In this document: in pieces, positions 46,310 to 55,779 of the stretch
Numbering within the stretch: the first letter of the stretch is position 1
Layout of the letters: every line of letters begins with the position of its first letter
Assembly: GCA_964434165.1 (NCBI GenBank)
Contig: CAYSUS010000023.1
Coordinates: 1 to 64,000 of the forward strand
DNA length: 64,000 nucleotides
Reading direction: 5' to 3'
From: CAYSUS01 sp964434165
GTDB taxonomy: Bacteria > Planctomycetota > Planctomycetia > Pirellulales > Thermoguttaceae
Made by a program: the position numbers and the translations under genes
The notes under the pieces: generated by a model
Seen by the model: the letters and a program-made list of their open reading frames with translations, nothing else
Told to the model about the DNA's origin: nothing
Databases searched by the model: none

Positions 46310-48052
46310 TCACGGTGCCAGTTCCGGCACGTGTTTTCTCAGTTCCTCCTTCAGGAAGGACTTGATGTCGCGGGCGTTCTCCATGACGAGCGCCCGCCGC
46401 GCGACCTCCTCGCAATGGGCGATGGTGACGCTGCGGCACACCTTCTTGATCTCCGGGATCACGCTGGGCGCGACACTCAGTTGCCGCAGCCCGAGCCCCA
46501 GCAGCAGCATCGTGAACGTGGCGCTGCCGCTCATCTGTCCGCACAGGTTGACGGCCACCGGTCTGGCCTTGGCCGCGGTGACCGTCATGGCGATCAGCTT
46601 CAGCACGGCCGGGTCGGAGGCGTTGTACAGGCCCACGACGTCCTTGTTGCTCCGATCCACGGCCAGGGTGTACTGGATCAGGTCGTTGGTGCCGATGCTG
46701 ACGAAATCGACCTCGTCCACGAACCGGTCGATCATCATCACCGCCGAGGGGACCTCGACCATCATGCCCACCTGGATCTCGCGGTCGAACTCGACGCCAT
46801 GCTCGTCCAGGTCCTCCATCACGTCGGCCAGCACCATCTTGGCCTGGCGCAGCTCGAGCAGCGTGGAGACCAGCGGGAACATGATCCGCACGTTGCCCAG
46901 CCGGCTGACGCGCAGGGCCGCGCGGAGTTGCGTGCGGAACATGGAGATGTTGCGCAGCGCCAGGCGGATGCTCCGCAGCCCCAGGAACGGGTTCCGCTCG
47001 TCCTCGACCTCCGCCAGATGCGGCACCTTGTCGGCCCCGATGTCGAAGGTGCGGATGGTCACGGGGCGGCCGCCCATCCGCTCGACGACCTGGGAGTACG
47101 CCTCGTAATGCACCTGTTCGTCGGGCACCTTGTCGGCCCCGAGGTAGAGGAACTCGGTGCGGTAAAGGCCCACCCCGTCGGCCCCGCGCTCCAGACAGTG
47201 ATCGACTTCGTAGGGGAACTCGATGTTGCCCAGCAGCTCGACGCGGACGCCGTCGGCCGTCTCGGCCGGCAGGTCGCGGAGCGTCTGCAGGCGCACGGCC
47301 AGGTCGCGGGCCTGCTCGGCCTCGTGGCGGTAGCGGGCGATCGTCTCTTCGTCCGGGTGCACGACGACCAGCCCCTGGTCGCCGTCGATGATGATCAGGT
47401 CGCCCCCGGAGACCTCGGACAGGAACGGCCCGGTGCCGACGACCGCCGGGATCTCCAGGGCCGCCGCCACGATCGCCGTGTGGCTGCCCGGACCGCCCGT
47501 CTCCGTCACGAAGCCCTTGACGTACTGGCGGTGCAGGTTGGCCGTCTCGCTGGGCGTCAGATCGTGGGCCAGGACGAGCACCGGCGAGGTCAGGTGCGAG
47601 ATCTGCTCGCGGCGCCGCCCCAGGAGATTGCGCAGCAGCCGCTTCTGGATGTCGAAGATGTCGTTGGCCCGCTCCGCCAGATGCCGGCTCTCCAGCTTCT
47701 GGAAGGCCTGCGTGTAGCGGCGGAGCACCCGGCTGACCGCGTACTCGGGCGAGTAGTGCCGCAGGCGGATCATCTCCTCCAGCTCGGCGCGGAGCTGCGC
47801 GTCGTTGAGCAGCTCCAGGTGCGCGGCGAAGATGGCGCCGTACTTGGGACCCAGCTCGCGGGCGATCGCGTCGCGATTCCGCGCGATCTCCTCGCCCGAC
47901 GCGGTCACGGCCTTGTCCAGCCGCTCCAGCTCGTCCTCGACCGCATCGCGCGCGACGAACCGGCGAGGGATGCGAAAACCCTCGCTGTCCATGACCAGTG
48001 CCTCGCCGATTACCACCCCCGGCGAGACCGCTATCCCCTGCAGCTTCTGCAT
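46310..48052 (-). CDS. ptsI: Phosphoenolpyruvate-protein phosphotransferase (enzyme I)
   Basis: A 580-residue enzyme I. The phosphorylated histidine is in GGPGSHTAIVA (the usual GGRTSH loop, here GGPGSH). The PEP-binding domain has FRTEFL, MFPLVST and the C-terminal NLCGQMSG with the essential cysteine. It takes phosphate from PEP and passes it to HPr, encoded 60 bp upstream. No sugar-specific permease is in the window, so a regulatory phosphotransfer chain is likely. Confidence 0.93.
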   Translation of the reverse strand: MQKLQGIAVSPGVVIGEALVMDSEGFRIPRRFVARDAVEDELERLDKAVTASGEEIARNRDAIARELGPKYGAIFAAHLELLNDAQLRAELEEMIRLRHYSPEYAVSRVLRRYTQAFQKLESRHLAERANDIFDIQKRLLRNLLGRRREQISHLTSPVLVLAHDLTPSETANLHRQYVKGFVTETGGPGSHTAIVAAALEIPAVVGTGPFLSEVSGGDLIIIDGDQGLVVVHPDEETIARYRHEAEQARDLAVRLQTLRDLPAETADGVRVELLGNIEFPYEVDHCLERGADGVGLYRTEFLYLGADKVPDEQVHYEAYSQVVERMGGRPVTIRTFDIGADKVPHLAEVEDERNPFLGLRSIRLALRNISMFRTQLRAALRVSRLGNVRIMFPLVSTLLELRQAKMVLADVMEDLDEHGVEFDREIQVGMMVEVPSAVMMIDRFVDEVDFVSIGTNDLIQYTLAVDRSNKDVVGLYNASDPAVLKLIAMTVTAAKARPVAVNLCGQMSGSATFTMLLLGLGLRQLSVAPSVIPEIKKVCRSVTIAHCEEVARRALVMENARDIKSFLKEELRKHVPELAP

Positions 48053-48112
48053 GTAAATCCTTGCCGGGGCGGCCGACCCGCCGCGGATCGCGCCGTCCCC
48101 CCGGCCTGCCGC

Positions 48113-48427
48113 CTATTCCTCGGTCAGGCCGCCACGGGACTCGGGCTCCATCGCGAACTTGCTGGCGAACAGGTCGGCCAGCGCCTGGAGGGCCTCCTCG
48201 GCGTCCGGGCCCGTGGCCTCCAGACGCAGCTCGTCGCCCTGCTGGGCCCCCAGCGCGGTCAACTGCAGCGGCATGTTCTTGCCGTCGGCCCGGTCGTGGT
48301 CCTTGACCACCTCGATGTGCGATTGGAATCGTCGTGCGCGCTGGACGAACTGGCTCGCCGCGCGAAGGTGCAGCCCCTCCTCGTTGATGACGGTGACCGT
48401 CCGCGATGCCGTCAGCCGATCGTCCAT
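48113..48427 (-). CDS. ptsH: HPr phosphocarrier protein
   Basis: A 104-residue HPr. The active-site histidine is H20 in NEEGLHLRAASQF; the usual Arg-Pro after it is RA. The site equal to the regulatory Ser46 is N51 (DGKNMPLQ), so HPr-kinase regulation is unlikely. The start MDDRLTASRT at 48427 has AACAGGAC upstream; a longer frame starts at 48469 but is not needed. It lies between ptsN and ptsI on one strand, so phosphate flow EI to HPr to EIIA is encoded in one block. Confidence 0.88.
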   Translation of the reverse strand: MDDRLTASRTVTVINEEGLHLRAASQFVQRARRFQSHIEVVKDHDRADGKNMPLQLTALGAQQGDELRLEATGPDAEEALQALADLFASKFAMEPESRGGLTEE

Positions 48428-48541
48428 GTCCTGTTCGAGCCCTCCGCGCCGCCCCGGCGCCCGCGACACCCGTCCGAAGCGCCTCGCCGGCCGGCGGCGC
48501 GCGGACGGCGGCTTCGTTCGACGCGGTACGCTGCCCCCTCC

Positions 48542-49018
48542 CTAGGAACCGAACTGGTTGTTGTCCGCTTCATCCAGCAACTGCACGATGTCCTCGTTGG
48601 TCTTCGACTGCTTGAGGAACCGGCAGAACGTGTCGTCTCGAAGCTGGCGGGAGATGTTCTCCAGCGCCCGGAGGTGATCGCCGGGTCGATCGGGCGGTGA
48701 GATGAGCAGGAAGAACAGGTTGACCTTCTCCCCGTCGAGACTGTCGAAATCGACCCCCTCGGTGCTGACCGCAACCGTGCCCACCAGTTTCTCCACGCTG
48801 GGATGCTTGGTGTGCGGCACGGCGACGCCGCGGCCGATGCCGGTGCTGCCCAGCTCCTCGCGCTTGAGGATCGCCTTCACGATGCTCTCGAACTCGCCCG
48901 GCTCGATCCCGCCGGCGTCAAGCAAGGACTGGACCATCTCCCGGATGACCGCCTCCTTGTCGTCGGCGGCGAGCTCCGCCCGAACCGCCTCGCGAACCAC
49001 GAAATCGGCAAACTTCAT
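48542..49018 (-). CDS. ptsN: PTS IIA component, nitrogen type
   Basis: A 158-residue EIIA of the fructose/nitrogen class (PF00359). The phosphorylated histidine is H69 in GRGVAVPHTKHP. LFFLLISPPDRPGDHLRALENISRQL is the typical second half. The start MKFADF at 49018 has AAGGAGAAC upstream. It sits 63 bp after hpf and 114 bp before HPr. With no permease nearby it probably works as a regulatory IIA that reports PEP or nitrogen status. Confidence 0.88.
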   Translation of the reverse strand: MKFADFVVREAVRAELAADDKEAVIREMVQSLLDAGGIEPGEFESIVKAILKREELGSTGIGRGVAVPHTKHPSVEKLVGTVAVSTEGVDFDSLDGEKVNLFFLLISPPDRPGDHLRALENISRQLRDDTFCRFLKQSKTNEDIVQLLDEADNNQFGS

Positions 49019-49081
49019 GCACCTGTTCTCCTTCTCGGTGATTCTCCGCAAGACGTCGGGCCGCCCGATGCGGCGGCGGCG

Positions 49082-49435
49082 CTATTCGACGGCCGGGCGC
49101 AAGTCCGCCGGCGCCGGCGCCTGCTTGTGAACCGCGGTGCGATGCCGGTCCACAACCTTCTCCTTGTGCTTGCGGAGCTGTTGTTCCAGTTTTCTTACCA
49201 CGTCGTCGGTGGAGGCCAGAAGATCTTCCGACTGGCTGGTGGCCACGAAGTCGTGGCAGTGCTCGGCCGAGACGCGGACGTCGATGCCGGGCAGATCGCG
49301 ATGCTCCAGGTCGATCGCTACTTCGATCAGCGTCAGACGATCGAAAAGCCGCGTGAGCCTTTCCAACTTCGCCGCGATCCAGGCCTGGGTCTCGTCGCTG
49401 ATTTGGCCGTGGCGGGTCGAGATCTTGATCTCCAC
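49082..49435 (-). CDS. hpf: Ribosome hibernation promoting factor (short form)
   Basis: A 117-residue HPF/RaiA (YfiA-like) protein: MEIKISTRHGQISDETQAWIAAKLERL, VEVAIDLEH-like IEVAIDLEHRDLPGIDVRVSAEHCHDFVA, and a basic helix LEQQLRKHKEKVVDRHR. The short form, without the dimerisation domain of long HPF, silences 70S ribosomes in starvation. It begins the block that continues with ptsN, HPr and ptsI, as in proteobacteria where hpf and ptsN also lie together. Confidence 0.92.
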   Translation of the reverse strand: MEIKISTRHGQISDETQAWIAAKLERLTRLFDRLTLIEVAIDLEHRDLPGIDVRVSAEHCHDFVATSQSEDLLASTDDVVRKLEQQLRKHKEKVVDRHRTAVHKQAPAPADLRPAVE

Positions 49436-49876
49436 CGACTACCTCCATGGGATGGCGTGGAACGAGGGGCCGTATCCTCACCGGCATCAAAACGTGTCAT
49501 TTTAGCCGACCTTTTGAGGTTGCACAAACCGCAATGCCGGGATCCGCAAGGCCCGCGTGATTTCGCTATCCCATTCTAGCTCGCCGCAGAGGGGGGGGAG
49601 ACCTGCGACCGCGCGTCAGGACAAGTCCCCGAAGACGCTGAGTAACCGTGCACGATCCTGGGTGGGGAAACAGGGCAGGGGAGGCGGGAAGAGGTCAGGA
49701 CGCTTTTGTGCGGAGCACCCTTCTGGCCGCTTGGGCACAAGGATCCTGACCGCATTTTCTCCAGAATCACGCAAGGCGAGCCAGCAGCGGCGCGGCGCGC
49801 CAAGGGATCCCACCCCCGCGGTGATCGGCGGCTGGCCCGCCCGACCCCACCGCCCGACCACCCCCCTAAGGCCGTG
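49436..49876. other. Intergenic, dispersed repeat copy B
   Basis: A 441-bp space before hpf on the minus strand. It holds the longest repeat copy. Upstream of hpf the sequence TTTTGAGGTTGCAC is AT-richer and may hold a promoter, but no good -35/-10 pair was found. No coding sequence is supported. Confidence 0.5.
49640..49790 (+). repeat. Dispersed intergenic repeat, copy B
   Basis: The core at 49708-49730 matches copy A at 21 of 23 positions. Similarity extends from CACGATCCTGGG upstream to CACGCAAGGCGAGC downstream, so the whole element is about 130-150 bp. It lies near the 3' end of the gene at 49877-52213. Confidence 0.6.
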
Positions 49877-52213
49877 TCAGAGGCCCAGTGAGGGGCCATC
49901 GTGGGAAGGCTTCGCAGGCGGAAGCGACGACGGGGCGTCCGCGCCCGGGGTATCTGGCGAAGAAGGCACTGGTTTGCTGGCAGGAGGCTTGCTTGTGGAC
50001 CCCTTCTTATCGGGACGCACGATCTCCCCCGCGGACAGGCGCTCGCGCCACTTCGCCACCGACTGCCTGCGGCGGGCCTCCGGGGCTTCCGGCTGATAGA
50101 ACAGGCCCAGTCCCGTGATGCTCCGCAGGTTCCAGAAGCTTATCACGCGGAACGCAAGCTCGGAATGCTCCAGGTGATTGACCAGTTGCTCGGCTTCGCC
50201 GGCCCCGAGCCCCTCGTTGGAGTAGCCGAGCAGCATGCGGTAGAGGTCGGCCCCCTCCTGCCCGAACTGCCTGACCATGGCCTCGCGAACCGCGCCGGCA
50301 GCACCGGGCCCGCGCAGCACCGCCTCGCGCAACTGCTCGATGTAGTCGTTCCAGACCAAGCGCTCGTCCGGGCTGTTCAGCCCCGCAACCATCAACTGGT
50401 ACTCGCCCAGGTATCCCAGGCTGCGCGCGGCCAACCACCGGACCTCGCGCTGGCGATGGTCCAACAGCTCGAGCAGGCCGATCCGTGCGGGCCGCTCCAG
50501 GGCCAGGGCGGCCTCGATCTCGGGCGAAGCGCGCCGATCCAACGGGGCAGCCGTGTCCTCGGTCAGCCACGCCGGCGCCTCTTCCATGCTCCGCGGCTGG
50601 GGCACCTCGGCGCCACCCAGCGTGAGCTGCTCGCCGACCTGCGCCATCAGCGCCTGCCCGCCCTCGGTCGGCGTCCAGGCGAATCGTCCGGTGCGGGCGT
50701 AGATCTCCAGCATCGTGGGGTCGGGCCGCGTCTCCGGGTCGCGCCCCGGGACATGGTCGCGGGATACCGCGACCGCCACGGCCGAGTCCTGATCGACCAG
50801 CGTGAGAACCCCGGAGACCTGGCCCGCGGTCAGACGCAGTCGCGTGTCCGCCTTGCCCACCGTGCTGATTAGCAGCTGGCCATAGACCACGCTCAGCCCT
50901 GGGGCGCCGTCCGCGTCCGTCTCCACGAGGTCGATCTCGGTGCCGCCAGTCATCCGAATCGTCAGGCCCACGGAAAGGCCGAGGATCGGACGGAAGGTCG
51001 GCAGGGCCAGAAACGTCTGCCCCGCGGCGATGCTGCCCTGCGACGGCACGCGCATCCAGGCCGCCTGTTTGGCGTCGTAGGTCAGCAGGACCTCCCGATC
51101 GGACACCAGTCGCCCGACCAGTTCGGGCGGCAAGGGCGCGGCGTCGGCCGGCTTGGGCTTCGGCGCTTCGGCCATGGCCTCGTCGGGCTTGGCGGTCGGG
51201 CCCGGCTGGGCGTCTTCCCCGCCGGGCTTCACGAGCGGACCGACCACGTCCGGCCCGGGCTTGGACGGGGGAATCGATTCGCCATTCGGCGGCGTCTTGG
51301 TATCGGGGCCGGACTCGCCCCCGTTTTCGTCGGCCTTGGCGGCCGGCATGGGTCTCTCCTCGGCGGGGGCCGGCGGCCCGGCTCCCACGTCCTCGGGCAG
51401 CGGCGGCTGCTCCCCGTCCGGTGCACCGTCCTTCGGATCGGGGCCCGGCTTGACCCCCTCAGGCTGCTCCAGCTCGGTGCCTCCCTCTTCCTCGGACGCT
51501 TGGTTCGAAGGCTGTTCCGGGTCGGGGGACTCGGGCTGCTGGGCCACCTCGGGCTGTGGAATCCCCAGGAGCTTGCCCAGCGGCTTGTCCGGGGCGAACT
51601 GCCCCAGCAGCGCCAGCACCACCACCGTGAGGAACCCGGCCAGGAACAAGGCCGCGGCCACCGGCCAGAACCGACGCCGGGCAGGCGGCTCGCGCAGGTA
51701 GTCGGGGATCGCCGGCCGTTCGGGCTTGGGCTGCGCCGGCGACTGCTCCGTTCGCGCCGCCCCGTCCCCGCCCGGGGTCGGCGGCGGCGACGGCTTCTCC
51801 TCCGGCGGGGCGGCCGGCTGGGTCGCGGCCAGACTCGGAAGCTGATACATGCGCTGCCGGCTCTCGGGATCCACCTCCGCCGGCTCGCCCAGCACCAAGG
51901 TCAGAACCTGATGGCAGGCCGCAACCTCCGCCAGGTGCATGTCCGATTCCAGGCAGACCCGCTCGAAGTCCGGGACCCGGTCGCCAGCCAGCGTGTTGTC
52001 GAGGTACTCGGCCACGGTGTTCGGGTCGAACATGGCCCCGCGCTCGCCCACGTTCGGGGCTCCCAGCCGCAGACGCCGGGTGACGTCGCGAATCCGCACG
52101 AGCAGGTTGGCGGCCCGCTCGCTCTCCTCGATCCGCTTGCCCAGGGCCTGAGCGTGCTCCGGCTCGAGGATGTCGTCCATGTAGGCCAGCATGGTCCGAA
52201 GGGTCAGTCGCAT
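49877..52213 (-). CDS. Large single-pass membrane protein, planctomycete-specific type
   Basis: A 778-residue protein. The conserved N-terminal region (1-128, MRLTLRTMLAYMDDILEPEH, PNTVAEYLDNTLAGDRVPDFE) resembles a protein widespread in planctomycetes, with an anti-sigma-like cytosolic placement. A helix at 183-205 (FWPVAAALFLAGFLTVVVLALLG) crosses the membrane, and a long Pro/Glu/Gly-rich linker (about 215-370) leads to an extracytoplasmic region (about 375-730) with beta-rich and then HEAT-like parts (VRWLAARSLGYLGEYQ). The C-terminal tail is Pro/Ser-rich. A single-pass signalling or scaffold role is possible. Function unknown. Confidence 0.75.
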   Translation of the reverse strand: MRLTLRTMLAYMDDILEPEHAQALGKRIEESERAANLLVRIRDVTRRLRLGAPNVGERGAMFDPNTVAEYLDNTLAGDRVPDFERVCLESDMHLAEVAACHQVLTLVLGEPAEVDPESRQRMYQLPSLAATQPAAPPEEKPSPPPTPGGDGAARTEQSPAQPKPERPAIPDYLREPPARRRFWPVAAALFLAGFLTVVVLALLGQFAPDKPLGKLLGIPQPEVAQQPESPDPEQPSNQASEEEGGTELEQPEGVKPGPDPKDGAPDGEQPPLPEDVGAGPPAPAEERPMPAAKADENGGESGPDTKTPPNGESIPPSKPGPDVVGPLVKPGGEDAQPGPTAKPDEAMAEAPKPKPADAAPLPPELVGRLVSDREVLLTYDAKQAAWMRVPSQGSIAAGQTFLALPTFRPILGLSVGLTIRMTGGTEIDLVETDADGAPGLSVVYGQLLISTVGKADTRLRLTAGQVSGVLTLVDQDSAVAVAVSRDHVPGRDPETRPDPTMLEIYARTGRFAWTPTEGGQALMAQVGEQLTLGGAEVPQPRSMEEAPAWLTEDTAAPLDRRASPEIEAALALERPARIGLLELLDHRQREVRWLAARSLGYLGEYQLMVAGLNSPDERLVWNDYIEQLREAVLRGPGAAGAVREAMVRQFGQEGADLYRMLLGYSNEGLGAGEAEQLVNHLEHSELAFRVISFWNLRSITGLGLFYQPEAPEARRRQSVAKWRERLSAGEIVRPDKKGSTSKPPASKPVPSSPDTPGADAPSSLPPAKPSHDGPSLGL

Positions 52214-52460
52214 GGTCGTACCTCGGCGGCGCGATGCTCTTCGCGGATTGGGGGTTCTGGGGATTCGATCCCGCCCCGGATTGGGCGGGTCGCCCAGTCC
52301 GCAGGCTCCAAGCAAGCGGAATCATTACCCCACTTGTATTAGTGCCGCGCGGAGCGTGCTGCCGTGCGAAAGGCGTCAGCGAATCGCGCGGAACAACGAC
52401 ACAAACAAATACTATGACGAGACTTGTGCGAAAGAGACGCCGGCGGCTGCGGGGCGGCGA

Positions 52461-53189
52461 TCACGCCCTGTCACGGCAAAATGCGGCGAATCGGGAAAGC
52501 ACCCGATCGCCCAGGGCCTGCACTCGCGGCAGCGCCTCCGGCAGTCGGGCAAGCACCCCCCGAGGGTCGATGTCGTCCAGCCCAGCGACCTCGTCCCGGT
52601 TCTCCGGGACCGCGAACCACGACTCGACCAGGTCTCGGGTCATCTCGACGTGGAATTGCAGCCCCCACGCCGACGTCCCGTATCGGAACGCCTGGTGAAC
52701 GCACAGCTCGCTCCTGGCCAGGTGTACGGCGCGGTCGGGCAGCTCAAACGTGTCGCCGTGCCACTGAAACACAACCTGCGAGGGCGCCACGCCTTCGAAG
52801 AGCGGATCGGCTTCGGCCTCGGGCGTAAGCCGGATCTCGTACCAGCCGATCTCCTTGCGCGGGTTCGGAGACACCCGCGCGCCCAGGGCCTTGGCCAGGA
52901 GTTGAGACCCAAGACAGACGCCCAGGGTCGGCAGCTCCCGCTCAAGGGCCTCTCGGATCCAGTGCACTTCCAGATCCAGGCAGGGGAATCGCTCCACCTG
53001 ATCGACGTTCATCGGGCCACCAAGAACCACCAGGCCTGCCGCGCCCCCCAGCGGAAGGGCCATCGGCGGATCGCGAGGCCGGCGATACAACTCCACGGTT
53101 TGCCAGCTCAGCCCCGCGGACTCAAGGCACGGGGCGAGCATGCCCAACGTCTCGTGAGGCACGTGCTGGAGGACGAGGACGGGCTTCAT
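52461..53189 (-). CDS. Class I glutamine amidotransferase-like protein
   Basis: A 242-residue GATase1 protein. The catalytic cysteine is C92 in GVCLGSQLLA, and the His/Glu pair is in LQFHVEMT. It resembles stand-alone GuaA-like amidotransferases that often act on small molecules. It starts with ATG at 53189 and has no signal peptide. No partner synthase is adjacent. Confidence 0.85.
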   Translation of the reverse strand: MKPVLVLQHVPHETLGMLAPCLESAGLSWQTVELYRRPRDPPMALPLGGAAGLVVLGGPMNVDQVERFPCLDLEVHWIREALERELPTLGVCLGSQLLAKALGARVSPNPRKEIGWYEIRLTPEAEADPLFEGVAPSQVVFQWHGDTFELPDRAVHLARSELCVHQAFRYGTSAWGLQFHVEMTRDLVESWFAVPENRDEVAGLDDIDPRGVLARLPEALPRVQALGDRVLSRFAAFCRDRA

Positions 53190-53865
53190 ACCGAGTTACC
53201 CCAGCGGACCGCGCCGCGGAAACACATAACCCCATTGTGGGGGAACCCGGCGCACCCGGCAAGCCGCGAGCGGCCGGGGCGGGCGCGCGTAAACGACAAC
53301 GTCATGTAGCTTTGCAACATTCGCCCGGGACTGGGCCCGCGCGCGTTGGTCAACGGAACCGCGCGGTTCCAGTTTGTGACACCACAATGAGGGGTAAGAA
53401 ATCGCAAGTCTATATCAGGATTATGGTTGCGGGCAGAAGCGGCGAATAGGGGGAGCGCTGCCATCGTTCGCAATCCTCGGCGACGGTTCCGGGACAACAG
53501 GCCGCCACCTCCAGGCCGAATCTCCGCGGCCAACCCACGGCACACGATCGAGGTCGCCTCGACGCCATTTTTTCCCGACGGCTGCCAGGCGGCAATCGCG
53601 AGAATTGTGCCAGGTTCGACGGCGTGGGGGACCCGCGCGCGGCGACTGCACTCTGCTCTCGGGCGCCTCCCCAAGCATGGCGGGAACGCCGAGACGTGAG
53701 GCCGCCGCTCACACCCCCTCGGCGTGCGGAGTCTGGCCTTCTATCCCGCGGTTTGCTACGCTGGACGGCTGTACGCTTGTATCATGCCGCACCCGGCACG
53801 AACCGGGCGCACCGTCCCGGTGTCTGGCCGGGCAAGCCCGAACGGAGACCCCAGGGAGACCCAGG
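53190..53865. other. Long intergenic region, hairpins only
   Basis: A 676-bp space between divergent genes. It contains a short CCCC-ATTGT-GGGG hairpin at 53230-53242, a perfect palindrome GGAACCGCGCGGTTCC at 53355-53370, and an AT-richer stretch around 53380-53430. Open frames in it are short and not protein-like. Promoters for both flanking genes are expected but none is clear. Confidence 0.5.
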
Positions 53866-54333
53866 ATGGCGACCGCCACGACGCAGCAGCCCACCCCGCA
53901 GCAGGCCCGGACCAAGCCGCGGCGCGAGGACCTCAGGCCGGGCGAGAACCTCTGCATGCACTGCACGGCGAAGTGCTGCCAGTATTTCGCCCTGCCCTTG
54001 GAGGAGCCCACCGAGTTGGAGGACTACGAGCACATGCGGTGGTTCCTCCTGCACGACCGGGCCTCGATCTTCACGGACGATGAGGACTGGTACCTGATGG
54101 TCCACACGACCTGCAAGAAGCTGCGGCCGGACAACATGTGCGGCATCTACGAGACCCGGCCGCAGATTTGCCGCAAGTACAGCACCACCGAGTGCGAGTA
54201 CGAGGACGACTGGTGCTACGAGCGGTACTTCGAGACGGCCGAGCAGGTCGCCGAGTACACCGAGGCCGTGCTCGGCCCGCAGGGCAAGAAGCTAATGCGT
54301 TCGCCCAAGCCCAACCCGCTGAAGGTGGTCTAG
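53866..54333 (+). CDS. YkgJ family cysteine cluster protein
   Basis: A 155-residue protein with the CMHCTAKCCQY cluster near residue 29, later cysteines in CKKL, MCGIY, QICRK, CEYEDDWCYE. The pattern matches the YkgJ family, thought to bind a Zn or Fe-S site. The role is unknown; planctomycetes often carry several. The ATG follows a GGGAGACCC site. Confidence 0.85.
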   Translation: MATATTQQPTPQQARTKPRREDLRPGENLCMHCTAKCCQYFALPLEEPTELEDYEHMRWFLLHDRASIFTDDEDWYLMVHTTCKKLRPDNMCGIYETRPQICRKYSTTECEYEDDWCYERYFETAEQVAEYTEAVLGPQGKKLMRSPKPNPLKVV

Positions 54334-54428
54334 GGGCAAATGGCGACTGGCCGCACGGGTTGTCGTTTCTTCGCCATTCGTCATTGGTTCTTCGTCTTTC
54401 CTTCGTCCTTCGTCATTCCCCACCGACC

Positions 54429-55766
54429 GTGTCCACGCCTCGCATCCAGCCCCGCACCCTGAAAGGCTTCCGCGACTACCTGCCGGAGGCGATGATCCCG
54501 CGCGAGAAGCTGATCGAGACGGCGCGGCGCGTGTATCGCAGCTACGGTTTCAGCCCCATCGACACCCCGGCCCTGGAGTACCTGGAGATCCTCGCCGGCA
54601 AGGGGGGCGAGGAGACCGACAAGCAGCTCTACAAGTTCCAGGACCACGGCGAGCGCTGGGTGGGCATGCGGTTCGACCTGACCGTGCCGCTGGCGCGGTT
54701 CGCCGCCCAGCACCTCGCCGAGCTGGGCACGCCCTTCAAGCGCTATCACATCGGCACGGTCTGGAGGGGGGAGAACACCCAGCGGGGCCGCTACCGCGAG
54801 TTCATGCAGTGCGACTTCGACACGATCGGCACGCGGAGCGCCGCCGCCGACGTGGAGACCGTGCTGGTGATCCACGATCTTCTCCGGGCGATCGGCTTCG
54901 ACGCGTTCACCGTGCGCGTCAACAACCGCATGGTGCTCAACGGCCTGTTGGAGCGGCTCGACCTGGCCGCCGCGCAGGTGCCGATCCTCCGCGCCCTGGA
55001 CAAGCTCGACAAGACCGGGCCCGACCAGGTGGCCGAGGAGATGCAGTCCGCCGCCGGCACCACGGCCGCGCAGGCCCGGGAGATCCTCCGCCTGGCCGCC
55101 ATCTCGGGCACCAACGACGAGGTCCTCGCGCAGCTCGGCCCCCTGGTGGCCGCAAGCGAGAAGGGCCGCGAAGGGGCCGAACGCCTCAGGGAGGTCCTCG
55201 CCGGCGTGCGCGCGGCCGGCGTGCCCGACGACCGCGTGCAACTGAGCGTGTCGATCGCCCGGGGGCTCGACTATTACACCGGGGTGGTCTTCGAGACGTT
55301 CCTCGGGGCGCTGCCGGGCATCGGCAGCGTCTGCTCGGGCGGGCGTTACGACAACCTGGCCGAGCTGTACACCAACCAGGAGCTGCCGGGCATCGGGGCC
55401 TCGCTCGGGCTGGACCGCCTGCTGGCCGCCATGGAGGAGCTGGGCATGGTCGAGAAGGTGGCCACGCCCGCCCCGGTGTTCGTCCCGTATTTCGACAGGG
55501 GCCGGCTTGGCGACTACCTCGCCCTGGCCGCGGCGATTCGCCGCGCGGGAATCGGCGTGGAGGTCTATCCCGACGCCAGGAAGCTGGGGCAGCAACTGAA
55601 GTACGCCGACCGCCGGGGCTTCCGCATCGCGCTGATCGCCGGCGCCAGCGAGTTCGAGACCGGCACGATCCAGGTCAAGGACCTCGCGGAGAAGACCCAG
55701 CAGGACGTGCCTTTGGAGCCGGACGCGGCAAGCGTGATTGAGGCGCTGCACCGCATCCTGCAGTAG
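54429..55766 (+). CDS. hisS: Histidyl-tRNA synthetase
   Basis: A 445-residue class II aminoacyl-tRNA synthetase. Motifs: RTLKGFRDYLP, RFDLTVPLARFAA, and the histidyl-specific RGENTQRGRYREFMQCDFD and GRYDNL. The anticodon-binding domain is the last ~90 residues. It charges tRNA-His. GTG at 54429 starts the family-like N-terminus (VSTPRIQPRTLKGF). A TTCGTCC-type simple repeat lies just upstream. A small unknown gene begins 13 bp downstream. Confidence 0.95.
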   Translation: MSTPRIQPRTLKGFRDYLPEAMIPREKLIETARRVYRSYGFSPIDTPALEYLEILAGKGGEETDKQLYKFQDHGERWVGMRFDLTVPLARFAAQHLAELGTPFKRYHIGTVWRGENTQRGRYREFMQCDFDTIGTRSAAADVETVLVIHDLLRAIGFDAFTVRVNNRMVLNGLLERLDLAAAQVPILRALDKLDKTGPDQVAEEMQSAAGTTAAQAREILRLAAISGTNDEVLAQLGPLVAASEKGREGAERLREVLAGVRAAGVPDDRVQLSVSIARGLDYYTGVVFETFLGALPGIGSVCSGGRYDNLAELYTNQELPGIGASLGLDRLLAAMEELGMVEKVATPAPVFVPYFDRGRLGDYLALAAAIRRAGIGVEVYPDARKLGQQLKYADRRGFRIALIAGASEFETGTIQVKDLAEKTQQDVPLEPDAASVIEALHRILQ

Positions 55767-55779
55767 GAGCGCGGCGGAC

